This document shows, piece after piece, positions 43,012-51,707 of a DNA stretch of 64,000 bases; the first letter of the stretch is position 1; every line of letters begins with the position of its first letter. The notes beneath the pieces were generated by a model. That model saw nothing but the letters and a program-made list of their open reading frames with translations, did not search any database and was not told the DNA's origin. Both the position numbers and the translations under genes were made by a program. The stretch covers positions 62,001-126,000 of the forward strand of contig JAAXWO010000002.1 of NCBI GenBank assembly GCA_013334965.1, in the 5' to 3' direction. Source of the DNA: Chlorobiaceae bacterium (GTDB lineage: Bacteria > Bacteroidota > Chlorobiia > Chlorobiales > Chlorobiaceae).

Positions 43012-43392
43012 TCACACCTCATGCCCGAGAAGCCAGGCTTCAGCCTCCTGGTAACTATGGAAGGGTTGTACCTTGAAAGGGAGGCCTTCATGTTCGGCTT
43101 CATCGCAAAACAATTTCAGGAACGAATAGTGCATGGGAGCCACACCAACGAGGGCGGCCTTTTGCTTGGAGCTCTCGATGGGAAAAAAGACCTTGATCCT
43201 GTTGAGCATCTCGAACATGACAAAATTCGAAAAATCACACTCACACGCTTCATCAAACATCCAAAGCGTGTTCTTGTGGGCATAGTCCGGATGAAGCATC
43301 AGCTCCTTTTGTGCTTCGTGAAGGGATAGCTGGTCAACCTTGCCGGTCATCAACACGAACAGGAAGTGAGGATCGCTTTTGACAGTATGCAT
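43012..43392 (-). CDS. SpoIIAA/STAS-like protein of unknown function
   Basis: A 126-residue cytosolic protein. The pattern of alternating strands and helices ('HFLFVLMTGKVDQLSLHEAQKELMLHP', 'NTLWMFDEACECDFSNFVMFEMLNRI', 'KAALVGVAPMHYSFLKLFCDEAE' and 'PFKVQPFHSYQEAEAWLL') matches the SpoIIAA-like superfamily: 'F.s...AeaWL' at the C-terminus is its most typical mark. These domains often bind lipids or regulators; no partner lies next to the gene. The Shine-Dalgarno AGGAGGTG lies 24 bp upstream of the ATG, unusually far, with a start-stop ATGTAA between them. Confidence 0.6.
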   Translation of the reverse strand: MHTVKSDPHFLFVLMTGKVDQLSLHEAQKELMLHPDYAHKNTLWMFDEACECDFSNFVMFEMLNRIKVFFPIESSKQKAALVGVAPMHYSFLKLFCDEAEHEGLPFKVQPFHSYQEAEAWLLGHEV

Positions 43393-43710
43393 GTCTTACA
43401 TTTTTTTACAGTAATCACCTCCTGAGACATGCAATAGAGGCTGCAAATTCAGGAGATAAAGTTTAGTAAGGGGTACTGCCGGAGATATAACAGGGAAGTA
43501 AATATATAGAGTTTTTTTACGTATCAGACAACCTGCGAACAAAAGTACAGCTTAACCGCGCGTTGAAGTCCGGTAATTTAGGCCCCTTGCCTGGCTTGCC
43601 GTTTCAGGTGAAACCCTTACAACAATCGCGACGTGAAGTCGGCCGGAACAATCTAAAAAGGAAAAACCCGGTTCACGCCGGGCTATCGCATAAAGATATG
43701 TGTTACACGC
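43393..43710. other. 318-bp non-coding region
   Basis: Contains the distant Shine-Dalgarno of the SpoIIAA-like gene (43416-43423) and, at the other end, the minus-strand terminator of the next gene (43662-43684). I see no gene. Confidence 0.5.
43662..43684 (-). terminator. Hairpin terminator of the 43711-44139 gene
   Basis: On the minus strand, CCCGG/CCGGG arms around six bases are followed by five T, 27 bp beyond the stop codon. Confidence 0.75.
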
Positions 43711-44139
43711 TCAATCCAAAGATACCAGACCCCTCTGACGCCACGTAGCGGTTCCGGCATGTGATACTGATTGCTTGTAACCAGGACCTACAAGATCACG
43801 GGCCCTCTTGAGTTCAGCCGGATCGAGCTGACGAATGGGATAAGGAAGAACGGTATCGCTGAACAGAGTCCATGGTCCGCTCAACTCTTCTGAAAAATAC
43901 CAGTTACCGCCACGGTAAACATAAAAGTCACCCCTGTAATTAATAACCAGGAAAGGCGTATCTGTGCAAACCGAAAGATCATAGTTTTCGAGAAATACAA
44001 AACGAGGTGAGCAGTTGAATTCAAACCGTGGTCCGGAATCATCAACACGATCGGAGGTCACTTCAGCTCTTGCATCAAAAGCTGATCCGCAGGAAATCAG
44101 GCAGAAAAGTGCAACTGTCAATACCAGCAGCTTTTTCAT
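43711..44139 (-). CDS. Secreted protein with 'WYxS...GPW' domain
   Basis: A 142-residue exported protein. The signal peptide 'KKLLVLTVALFCLISCGSA' contains a Cys in a near-lipobox context (LISC), so it may be a lipoprotein. The mature part has 'PRFVFLENYDLSVCTDTPFLVINYRGDFYVYRGGNWYFSEELSGPW' (shown in part here), an aromatic-rich beta domain that is clearly homologous to the domain in the 48410-49018 protein. I know of no function. The ribosome-binding site AGGAGGTG is four bases before the ATG at 44139, confirming the start. Confidence 0.75.
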   Translation of the reverse strand: MKKLLVLTVALFCLISCGSAFDARAEVTSDRVDDSGPRFEFNCSPRFVFLENYDLSVCTDTPFLVINYRGDFYVYRGGNWYFSEELSGPWTLFSDTVLPYPIRQLDPAELKRARDLVGPGYKQSVSHAGTATWRQRGLVSLD

Positions 44140-44633
44140 TTTTCACCTCCTGTTGTTGATAAACCCATTCAACAAATCCCGCACGTTTCTATTTGCATGT
44201 CACACCATAAATATACATAAAAAGTATAACAACCATCAATTCATATAGGTTCCCTATTCTCGCCATATAAACTTGATCGACTCCTTTTGCATCCCGCATC
44301 AATACATGAGCCTGACGGCTCGCGCTCGAAACCTCTCCCTCAGCTCCTTTGCCGGCAATACCCTGAAGTTCAAATCATCGAAAAATATCCGGGCAAGTTC
44401 CGGGGCAAAGATCAGAATCGCCAGAGTGATCCGGATAAAACACCAGTCAATAATAACGGAACATGACCATTCGAAGACTTGATAACGTTGTTAAACGGGC
44501 AAAGCCCCGGAAAACGTTACACCAAATGATTCAGCAAAAAATCGGGACCTGTTTGATTGCAGGAGCATGGCAAAGAAAAGAAGATGCCTTGATACATGCG
44601 TACATATCTTCTGAACCAGGCCTGGAGTTCATT
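44140..44633. other. 494-bp non-coding region
   Basis: Contains the leader of the preceding minus-strand gene. A few plus-strand frames are open but lack ribosome-binding sites, recognisable products or codon bias. Nothing else supported. Confidence 0.45.
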
Positions 44634-45284
44634 TCAGTTTTCAGAATCGATCAGCACCTCTTCGCCATAACCGCCGACCTTCTGGTAAGATGTTCTGTTG
44701 TTGGATAAAGGAGAGCGCTTTACACGCACAGGACGGGCGTTTGCCGAGATTGCCTGTTCCATATCCGAATCTGCATCACCGTAATAAATCCCAACATGGT
44801 TGGACGATATGAAATCCTTCTTTGGGGTATTGCAGGTAAATACGATATCCGGAGCGGATATCCTGAAATCCTGCATAATGATTTTGGGAAGGATAGATGC
44901 CTTTGAACTGTCTCTGGCCGTTATAAAGATGATTTTGTCCCCTCTTGAAGAGTGCATTGCTATCAAAGCCTTCCCTGACTCCTTCGGCAAACTGAAATTG
45001 TCGAAATTGCCGTTCATGTCATTCCAGAAAGCTGCTGACCCCAATGGATTGGGCCCATATTTATTCGTACCGTCAGGCCCGTCGTGATTGGTCATTCCGT
45101 AATGAAAACCGGGAGAGGAAAAAAGAACGGTATCATCAATATCGAAACCGGCGACTACCGGATTTGCAGGAAGTGACGCTTTAAGCTCGTCCAGGGTTAC
45201 ATACCTGATGGATTGATGACTCGAACATGCCGTTGATGTCACAAGAAAAACAAGGAGAAACGCCGCCCTGATGTATCTGGTCAT
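44634..45284 (-). CDS. Class B acid phosphatase (AphA-like, HAD superfamily) lipoprotein
   Basis: A 216-residue periplasmic nonspecific acid phosphatase. The HAD nucleophile motif is FDIDDTVLFSSPGF, with the class B continuation 'HYGMTNHDGPDGTNKYG'; also 'IFITARDSSK' (motif II region) and 'HVGIYYGDADSDMEQA' (motif IV). AphA enzymes hydrolyse nucleotide and other phosphomonoesters in the periplasm. I chose the ATG at 45284 (ribosome-binding site AGAGGATACATC); this gives a signal ending in a lipobox (VTSTACSS), so unlike enterobacterial AphA it should be lipid-anchored. Class B phosphatases are mainly known from enterobacteria, so acquisition by transfer is possible. Isolated gene. Confidence 0.9.
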   Translation of the reverse strand: MTRYIRAAFLLVFLVTSTACSSHQSIRYVTLDELKASLPANPVVAGFDIDDTVLFSSPGFHYGMTNHDGPDGTNKYGPNPLGSAAFWNDMNGNFDNFSLPKESGKALIAMHSSRGDKIIFITARDSSKASILPKIIMQDFRISAPDIVFTCNTPKKDFISSNHVGIYYGDADSDMEQAISANARPVRVKRSPLSNNRTSYQKVGGYGEEVLIDSEN

Positions 45285-45836
45285 GATGTATCCTCTCCAT
45301 GATTTGTTACTGTTGAGTAATAAATCCACCCCTGATCATTCAACCAGGTCGCCGAAGCGAAAGAGCGTAAACGGGCATATCCGGAAGACGGGCTTCACAT
45401 CAGTACCCATGAATGTTCAGCAATGGAGACCCTTCGAATGACGATTGGTAAAAGTTATCGATAATCGGACTTATAAACGAGCGTTGCCCGATGGGAATCG
45501 CTGAAGCTGCTCTCTTTTTCACACAATCGACCGGTCATCTCATTTTCGATTCCGTCAGGATCGTCTCTCCGGCAACCTTGAATTCGCCCTTGCCGGGATG
45601 ATGAATCGCTCGCTGTTGTTATTGTTGCAGGATCGAACCGCGCCGCCCCAATGAGGACGACCGGTCCTTGTTCGAGCAATCTTCAGACTCAGGAAAGAGG
45701 TATGCTTTTCCTGGCCATGTTGACTTCCGATGGGACAGGAATTGTCGATATGCCGGTTCTTCGGGATGAAACCCCCGATCAATCATGCGACTTGTGGAGA
45801 AACGGGAAAAAAGATCCCAACAGCCCTATACAATGC
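45285..45836. other. About 550-bp non-coding region between phosphatase and superinfection-immunity-like gene
   Basis: No convincing gene. Reading frames on either strand show no domain or ribosome-binding site. The left end holds the phosphatase leader and ribosome-binding site. Confidence 0.45.
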
Positions 45837-45862
45837 AAAAACCCGGATCAAGCCGGGTTTTT
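45837..45862 (-). terminator. Symmetric hairpin terminator
   Basis: The 10-bp stem AAAAACCCGG/CCGGGTTTTT around ATCAAG has T runs on both strands. It overlaps the 3' end of the minus-strand gene and can end transcription from either side. Confidence 0.85.
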
Positions 45863-46114
45863 GTGGGGATTGGTCGTGTTTATGTAATCAGGGCCCGGGT
45901 AAGCCAATGACCATACCAATGCTCCGATCCAGCCCAACCCGGTCCACCCGAGAAGAAAATTGAGGGCAACGATGCCGCCTTTGCTGCGATGGTTGCGCCA
46001 GAAAGCTATGACCGAGGGTATGAAATATGCGCCCCAGAAAACCACTGTCAAGAAAAAAGCCAGTGCCGGAGATGAGTCGGACCAATACCAGGAACGTATC
46101 CATTCGTGCACCAT
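45848..46114 (-). CDS. Superinfection-immunity-like small membrane protein
   Basis: An 88-residue protein with two TM helices, matching the superinfection immunity family (related to phage T4 Imm): 'FFLTVVFWGAYFIPSVIAFW', then the cytoplasmic loop 'RNHRSKGGIVALNFLLGWTGLGWIGALVWSL'. In T4 the protein blocks DNA entry by a second phage. Chromosomal relatives, however, are common TM2-like proteins of unknown role and need not act against phage. The ribosome-binding site AAAGGAGTTACATT fixes the ATG at 46114. Monocistronic, with its own terminator overlapping the gene end. Confidence 0.85.
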   Translation of the reverse strand: MVHEWIRSWYWSDSSPALAFFLTVVFWGAYFIPSVIAFWRNHRSKGGIVALNFLLGWTGLGWIGALVWSLAYPGPDYINTTNPHKNPA

Positions 46115-46282
46115 AATGTAACTCCTTTTGATTTTGATTTCAGGCTACACGTTTATGACGTCGTTTCTCTTTCAGGCTTTCGCCGGTTTGAAAAATATAA
46201 TGTCCAAAGACCGGGCGTAAGCTCTCGTGAAGCATCTATCCCCTGCTCAACATCCGGCCGGAACCGAAAGCGACCCTATCGA

Positions 46283-48250
46283 TCAGCCTGCAACATCGGC
46301 ATGGAGCACGTTCTCTATGAGCTTCAAAAGACTGCTGATGGTAAATGGTTTTGTGATATAGTGCACATCCTCATCCATCAATCCGTTCTGGCTGAATGCG
46401 TTCGCGGCATAACCCGACATGAAGATGGTTCTAAGATTCGGATTGAGCTCCTGGAGGTTGCCGCTCAGTTGGGTTCCACTCATCCTGGGCAGAAGGACAT
46501 CAGACAACAGCAGACTTATCCGATCTCCGGATTCCATAAAAATCCTTGTCGCATCTTCACCATCATGGGCTGAGAATACCATGAAGCCGTTTTTCCTTAA
46601 AATGTCCGTGATCAGCTGAAGAATCTGGGGATCGTCATCAACAACAAGAATCGTCTCTTTATTTCCATTGAGCCGATACCCGGGAGGAACGATGTTCCCT
46701 GTTTCCGTAACGCTCTTGAATTCGGGCAGGTATATGCTGAAGGTAGTGCCTGCTCCCTGCTGAGTATGACAGTCGATGTAACCGCTGTTCTGGCTGAGAA
46801 TTCCATAGATCGTGGAAAGTCCGAGACCGGTCCCCTTTCCAACATCTTTCGTGGTAAAATATGGTTCGAAAATATGTGGCAAGGTATCCTTGTCGATGCC
46901 GCTGCCGGTGTCCGAAATGGAAAGCCTGACATATTGGCCGGGAGTTCTGCAGGCGTGTCCCCTGTCGCAATCCGATTTATTTACATGGATCGTGCTGGTG
47001 ACGATCGTGATTTTTCCGGCGTCTTCAATCGCATCCCGGGCGTTGACGCAAAGATTGGTGACAATCTGATAGAGTTGTGAAGGATCGATGCTCACCCTGC
47101 CCCCCTTGCTCCCGGGCTCCCAGTGAAACTCGATGTTCTCCCCGATTAGACGGACAAAAATAGGAAGAAGATTGCCGAGCTCTTCGTCGAATACCAATAT
47201 TTTCGGTTGAGCGATCTGCTTTCTCGAAAATGCGAGCAACTGGTTGACCATGCCTGCAGATCGGCTCGACATCTTTTCGATGCTTGCAAGGCTTTCGTAA
47301 AACGGATGCGTTTCATCAATCTCGCTGAGGAGCATCTCCGTATAGCCGAGAATGACGGACAAGACGTTGTTGAAATCATGTGCGATTCCACCGGCAAGCT
47401 GGCCGAGCATCTCCATTTTCTGGAATTGCTGCAACTGCTCCTGCAATTTGTCCCGTTCTTCCTCCGCGCGTTTGAGATCGCTGATATCATGCATGACGAT
47501 GAACAGCCGGGTAGCGTTTCCATCCTCATCCATCTGAAATCCCCCGATCTCCTGAAGCCATCGGATTTCACCGTCACGGCGCCGGATACGGTACTCAATC
47601 CCCCAATTGCCGGGTTTGGTTATCGATTCAGCAAACTGATGTTTCAGCCGCTCACGATCTTCCGGCAGAACATGATCGAGAAAAAGCTCGTAAGTCCATC
47701 CGGGATGAAACGTGTCGTATCCGAAAAGACGATCATGTTCAGAATTGCGGTTAATTGAAAAATTCCCGAGATCGATAACCAGCCACCCAAGGTTATATTT
47801 TTCAATTGTGAAATCGAACCGCGCATTGATCTCTTTGCACTCTCTCTCTGCCAACTTGAGGGCAGTTATGTCCTGAGCGACGACAAACAGCTGGCTGATA
47901 TTCCCGTCATGCGAACAGACCGGGTATACTGAATGTCTCCAGCTGGCGCCATCACGCTCGTCTTCAAAAGACAACCAACTCCCTTTGCGAAGCACCTCAT
48001 CAATTTTCTTCCGTCTCCCGGAGGCGATCTGGGCGCCATCTGGCAGCGCGGACATGAGGTCGTAAACATTTTTGCCAGGGCACTCCCGGGAATGGAGACC
48101 GAATCTTGATGAAAAAATGGAATTGGCTTCGACTATGGAGCCATCGGGATTGATGATAACGACGGCATCAGGGAAGTAATCAAGCATTGAAACAGAAGAA
48201 CTGCACTGCATGGAGTTAAAAAGGAACTGATGATTAACAACAGATTTCAA
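46283..48250 (-). CDS. PAS-domain hybrid sensor histidine kinase (two PAS, kinase, receiver)
   Basis: A 655-residue cytosolic kinase. Two PAS domains (about residues 18-135 and 140-265: 'PDAVVIINPDGSIVEANSIF' and 'WGIEYRIRRRDGEIRWLQEIGG'), then HisKA with [20 protein letters not shown], the HATPase with 'ISDTGSGIDKDTLPHIFEPYFTTK' and '[18 protein letters not shown]', and a receiver with the acceptor in 'LLLSDVLLPRMSG'. The third conserved lysine of the receiver is present ('HYITKPFT'). The signal is unknown and no partner regulator is adjacent. It is closely similar in layout to the kinases at 30945 and 53694 and probably arose by the same family expansion. Confidence 0.92.
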   Translation of the reverse strand: MKSVVNHQFLFNSMQCSSSVSMLDYFPDAVVIINPDGSIVEANSIFSSRFGLHSRECPGKNVYDLMSALPDGAQIASGRRKKIDEVLRKGSWLSFEDERDGASWRHSVYPVCSHDGNISQLFVVAQDITALKLAERECKEINARFDFTIEKYNLGWLVIDLGNFSINRNSEHDRLFGYDTFHPGWTYELFLDHVLPEDRERLKHQFAESITKPGNWGIEYRIRRRDGEIRWLQEIGGFQMDEDGNATRLFIVMHDISDLKRAEEERDKLQEQLQQFQKMEMLGQLAGGIAHDFNNVLSVILGYTEMLLSEIDETHPFYESLASIEKMSSRSAGMVNQLLAFSRKQIAQPKILVFDEELGNLLPIFVRLIGENIEFHWEPGSKGGRVSIDPSQLYQIVTNLCVNARDAIEDAGKITIVTSTIHVNKSDCDRGHACRTPGQYVRLSISDTGSGIDKDTLPHIFEPYFTTKDVGKGTGLGLSTIYGILSQNSGYIDCHTQQGAGTTFSIYLPEFKSVTETGNIVPPGYRLNGNKETILVVDDDPQILQLITDILRKNGFMVFSAHDGEDATRIFMESGDRISLLLSDVLLPRMSGTQLSGNLQELNPNLRTIFMSGYAANAFSQNGLMDEDVHYITKPFTISSLLKLIENVLHADVAG

Positions 48251-48373
48251 GACAGAAAATAATATTCACGCATTGATCTTATCCAGGCTTGCCGTTTTTT
48301 TTAAGAAAAACAGGGCGGGATAATCATGCCGCATTAAAGGCTGCAACGCGCCGGAAACGAAGATAACTCCGGT

Positions 48374-48401
48374 AACCGGGAGCAGCAGACTGCTCCCGGT
48401 T
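48374..48401. repeat. Strong 11-bp inverted repeat downstream of the GPW-domain gene
   Basis: Arms AACCGGGAGCA/TGCTCCCGGTT flank GCAGAC. Four T follow on the plus strand but no clear run on the minus strand, so it is an incomplete terminator for the minus-strand gene that ends at 48410. Confidence 0.7.
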
Positions 48402-48409
48402 TTGCAGAA

Positions 48410-49018
48410 TTACCGACCGTCATGCCGGTCACGATCCGGACCGCCTCCAGGCCCCGGCCATCCACCCTGGCCTTGCTGACCACCCGGGCTATGCTGACCG
48501 CCATTGCCTGGTTGGCCGCTTCCGGGACCAGGCCGTCCTCCTTGACCCGGTCGTCCACCCGGACCCTGCTGAAAATCTGGTCCCCGGCGACCATCTCCGC
48601 GATCACGCCACTGTTCACGATCAGACCTGAAGCGGTTGTCCCAGTAACCTCGGTCGTAGTTCCGGTACTCGATGTCACGACGCCGGTTGATATCGCCCCA
48701 TTCGTGCCTGCCTATCGGGGGAGGAAGCTCGGAGTGCCTGATCCGTCCCCATGGTCCCCTGTAATCCTGTGATCTGTACCAGTATCCGTCACGGAAAATA
48801 AAGTAATAGTCACCGTAATAGATAACGTCATAGGGTCCGCCATAGGAGACCGCAAAACCGTAATCATCCAGATAGATAAAATCAGGCCTGACCTCAAGGT
48901 AAAAATCCGGGCCTCCCCTGATGCCCATGGCCAACGGAATGCCTGCCCCTGCTTCATGCCTGGGATAGCAAATGAATCCCCCTGCGATCCCCAACGCCAA
49001 CAAAAAATGTTTTTTCAT
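48410..49018 (-). CDS. Secreted protein with 'WYxS...GPW' domain and Gly/Gln/Pro-rich tail
   Basis: A 202-residue exported protein. The start ATG at 49018 has GGAGG seven bases upstream; upstream in-frame ATGs at 49117 and 49090 lack this. The signal 'KKHFLLALGIAGGFICYP' precedes the aromatic beta domain 'RPDFIYLDDYGFAVSYGGPYDVI' and 'FIFRDGYWYRSQDYRGPW', homologous to the 43711-44139 protein. A linker rich in Arg/Asp/Tyr follows, then a low-complexity tail of Gly, Gln, Pro and Arg (about residues 140-202). Such tails are likely disordered and often mediate adhesion or interaction at the surface. Function unknown; part of an accessory region. Confidence 0.75.
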   Translation of the reverse strand: MKKHFLLALGIAGGFICYPRHEAGAGIPLAMGIRGGPDFYLEVRPDFIYLDDYGFAVSYGGPYDVIYYGDYYFIFRDGYWYRSQDYRGPWGRIRHSELPPPIGRHEWGDINRRRDIEYRNYDRGYWDNRFRSDREQWRDRGDGRRGPDFQQGPGGRPGQGGRPGPGSGQPGNGGQHSPGGQQGQGGWPGPGGGPDRDRHDGR

Positions 49019-49412
49019 ATCGATCCTCCGTTTAAGGCTGCACAGGCAACCTGTTTTTGCTTTATCATCCGTGTCACGGGAATCACTCATACCTATCTGT
49101 ACCAATTCGATACTCAAATCGTGCCCACTACGTCATATTTTCCTGAGTACGCTCACTGTTCCGGCACGATGCACATGACAGAAACGGCTGACCAGCATCG
49201 AAGCCCCTCACTCCGGAGAGCAGCAGGGGCACTTTACGGAGCTGATTAACGAATTGCCCATGCCAGCACTCCAGGCTTTGACGAATAGTTCGAAAACGTT
49301 TTCGAACAGGTTTGCCTTTAGGCGTATTCGTGCTTAAAGTTATCTTACATCTGACAGCCCACGATACCGTGACAACTGCATTGGCGGCCATTTAACAAGA
49401 TCGGGAAGCCTC
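49019..49412. other. 394-bp divergent intergenic region with palindrome
   Basis: It separates the GPW-domain gene and the AlbA_2 regulator gene and must hold both promoters. The perfect 20-bp palindrome at 49288-49307 is the only striking element; I see no gene. Confidence 0.55.
49288..49307. promoter_or_regulatory. Perfect 20-bp palindrome, candidate operator
   Basis: GTTCGAAAACGTTTTCGAAC reads the same on both strands with no spacer. It lies 105 bp before the AlbA_2-domain regulator, which ends in a winged-helix-like domain, so autoregulation is a natural guess. No T run is associated, making it unlikely to be a terminator. Confidence 0.75.
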
Positions 49413-50093
49413 ATGCCATATATCCGGTCCGACTATTCGATGCCTCCCCTGCTCGACCTCGTCTCCCAGGGGGAAGGAGTTTGCGTGGAGTTCAAGCGCC
49501 TTATCCATTCCGCCCCGAAAATCGCCCGTTCAATCGTGGCGTTCGCCAACACATCCGGCGGAGTGATCCTTATAGGAGTGGACGACGACAGCAGGATCGT
49601 CGGGATACAGAGCGAGAAAGAGACCCTTCAGGTCATCGATGAAGCCCTTAAACTGCACATTGATCCGCAACCTCAAGTCGAGATCTGCGTTGAGGAGTAT
49701 AAACGTCGCATGGTGCTGCTTGTCGAGATCCCTGAGAGCCCCGACAGACCGCATTACCATATGGAGCAGGTTCTCAGCAGGGAAAACGGGGCAAGGACCG
49801 TCGAACGTCGCGTATTCATCCGCGAGGGCAGCCATAACAAAGCCGCCACTGAGGACAGGATCGCGCTCATGATCTCGTCAAAAGCTCCCAACATCATTTC
49901 GTTCACGGACCGGGAAAGACAACTGCTTGAACATCTGGATGTTCATGGGCAGGTAACGGCGGAGGGCTTCTCAGCACTTGCAGGCATACCGCTTCCTGAA
50001 GCCCGTCGGATCCTGGTTTCGCTTGTCAGGAGTGAGACGCTGCGACTGGTGACCGACGGGAAAAAAAGCTGTTACACCCTGGCAACCCGCTGA
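49413..50093 (+). CDS. AlbA_2 (Schlafen-like) domain putative DNA-binding regulator
   Basis: A 226-residue cytosolic protein. Residues about 15-150 form the AlbA_2 (AAA_4/Schlafen-core) domain: 'EGVCVEFKRLIHSAPKIARSIVAFANTSGGVILIGVDDDSRIVGI', then 'VLLVEIPESPDRPHYH' and 'VFIREGSHNKAATE' (the motifs GGVILIGV and REGS/HNKA are typical). The C-terminus is a winged-helix-like domain ('RERQLLEHLDVHGQVTAEGFSALAGIPLPEARRILVSLVRSETLRL'; shown in part). Proteins of this type are usually called transcriptional regulators; in Schlafen relatives the AlbA_2 part binds or cuts nucleic acid, so a defence role cannot be excluded. The perfect palindrome upstream is a likely binding site. Confidence 0.85.
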   Translation: MPYIRSDYSMPPLLDLVSQGEGVCVEFKRLIHSAPKIARSIVAFANTSGGVILIGVDDDSRIVGIQSEKETLQVIDEALKLHIDPQPQVEICVEEYKRRMVLLVEIPESPDRPHYHMEQVLSRENGARTVERRVFIREGSHNKAATEDRIALMISSKAPNIISFTDRERQLLEHLDVHGQVTAEGFSALAGIPLPEARRILVSLVRSETLRLVTDGKKSCYTLATR

Positions 50094-50236
50094 CCGCCCC
50101 ACCGGCGAGCCCTTGATGCGCTTTACCATCCTACAATATTGTATTATTTTTTTAGGCTTCTTTTTTATTTAGCCGTAATTTTTTAAGTTGTCATGAAGAG
50201 TATAACAGCATTACATCAGCATTACCATTTCCGGCC

Positions 50237-51685
50237 ATGACCCGACTGTTCGACAACTACGACGCCCTCCCTGAGCGGTTTTTCGACGAAGTCATTTCGA
50301 GGGACGGCAAACCTAGGGTTCATTACGAAAAAATGATGCGCAGGTTCACCCAGCTTGCGCCCGACGATATCCGCGCCAGGCGCGAACTGGTCAACATATT
50401 CTTCCGCAACCAGGGCATCACCTTCACCGTTTATGGCGTCGACGAGGGCATCGAACGAATCTTCCCGTTCGACCTGATTCCGAGAATCATCCCCTCTCCC
50501 GAATGGAAAACCATCGAAAGCGGCCTGATCCAGCGAATCACCGCCCTCAACGAATTCCTGTCCGACATCTACCATAGCCAGAAGATCCTCAAGGACCGGG
50601 TCGTTCCTCCAGATCTGGTACTGGGAAGCAAGCACTTCCGGCGCGAGTTCGTCGGCGTAACGCCTCCTCTTGGCGTCTATATCCACGTCACGGGCAGTGA
50701 CATCATCCGCGACCTCTCTGGTCGTTACCTCGTGCTCGAAGACAACCTCCGCACTCCGAGCGGGGTTTCATACATGCTGCAGAACCGCCAGGCCATGAAA
50801 AAGGCCTTCCCGGTGCTCTTCGACCGTTACAAGGTCCAGCCTGTCGACAGTTATCCGCAACAGCTGCTAAGGACGCTGCAGGAGATCAGTCCGACCCCGA
50901 AACAGGATCCGAAAGTGGTTGTCCTGACGCCGGGCATCTACAACTCCGCCTACTTCGAGCACAGTTTCCTTGCCCAGCAGATGGGGGTTCAGCTGACCGA
51001 AGGACGGGACCTCGTGGTCAACAACAACAAGGTCTACACGAGGACGACGCGAGGCCTGCAGCGCGTCGACGTGATCTATCGGCGTGTCGACGACGACTTC
51101 ATCGACCCGCTGGTCTTCAGGACCGATTCGAAGCTGGGGGTGGCCGGCCTGATCAACGCCTACAGGAAGGGCAACGTCGCCCTGGCCAACGCCATCGGCA
51201 CCGGTGTGGCCGACGACAAGGTCATTTACAGCTTCGTTCCGGATATCATCAGGTACTATCTCGGCGAAGAGCCGATCATCGACAACGTCGAGACGTGGCT
51301 GGCAAGCAACCCGAAGCACCTGAAACACATCCTCGAAAACCTCGATACGCTGGTGGTCAAGGCCGCCAACGAATCGGGAGGATACGGGATGCTCGTCGGC
51401 CCGGAATCGACGGCTGCGGAACGGGAGAAGTTCGCGGAACTGATCGTTGCGAACCCCCGGAACTATATCGCCCAGCCGACCATCTCCCTGTCGCGCCATC
51501 CAAGCTTTTTCAATGACAACGAGATCGCGGCGTGCCATATCGACCTTCGCCCATACGTCCTATACGGCAAATCGCCATCGATCGTGCCGGGGGGACTGAC
51601 AAGGGTCGCCCTGAAACGGGGATCATTGGTGGTCAACTCTTCCCAGGGCGGAGGAAGCAAGGATACCTGGGTTATCGATATCTGA
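50237..51685 (+). CDS. Circularly permuted ATP-grasp protein (DUF404/407, type 2)
   Basis: A 482-residue cytosolic protein of the circularly permuted ATP-grasp family. Typical segments are '[27 protein letters not shown]', '[46 protein letters not shown]', '[34 protein letters not shown]' and '[11 protein letters not shown]' (each given in part). It is the first gene of the widely conserved trio with an alpha-E protein and a transglutaminase-like protein. Comparative work (Iyer, Aravind and colleagues) predicted that such trios make or modify a peptide or amide-linked metabolite. Substrates remain unproven. The genes run in the same order and are 22 and 39 bp apart. Confidence 0.95.
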   Translation: MTRLFDNYDALPERFFDEVISRDGKPRVHYEKMMRRFTQLAPDDIRARRELVNIFFRNQGITFTVYGVDEGIERIFPFDLIPRIIPSPEWKTIESGLIQRITALNEFLSDIYHSQKILKDRVVPPDLVLGSKHFRREFVGVTPPLGVYIHVTGSDIIRDLSGRYLVLEDNLRTPSGVSYMLQNRQAMKKAFPVLFDRYKVQPVDSYPQQLLRTLQEISPTPKQDPKVVVLTPGIYNSAYFEHSFLAQQMGVQLTEGRDLVVNNNKVYTRTTRGLQRVDVIYRRVDDDFIDPLVFRTDSKLGVAGLINAYRKGNVALANAIGTGVADDKVIYSFVPDIIRYYLGEEPIIDNVETWLASNPKHLKHILENLDTLVVKAANESGGYGMLVGPESTAAEREKFAELIVANPRNYIAQPTISLSRHPSFFNDNEIAACHIDLRPYVLYGKSPSIVPGGLTRVALKRGSLVVNSSQGGGSKDTWVIDI

Positions 51686-51707
51686 ACCATAAACGAAACG
51701 AAAGCCA

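Noticed and set aside
44463-44708. An 81-codon plus-strand frame overlapping the acid phosphatase gene
   Set aside because: No domain, no ribosome-binding site, and it overlaps a clear gene on the other strand.
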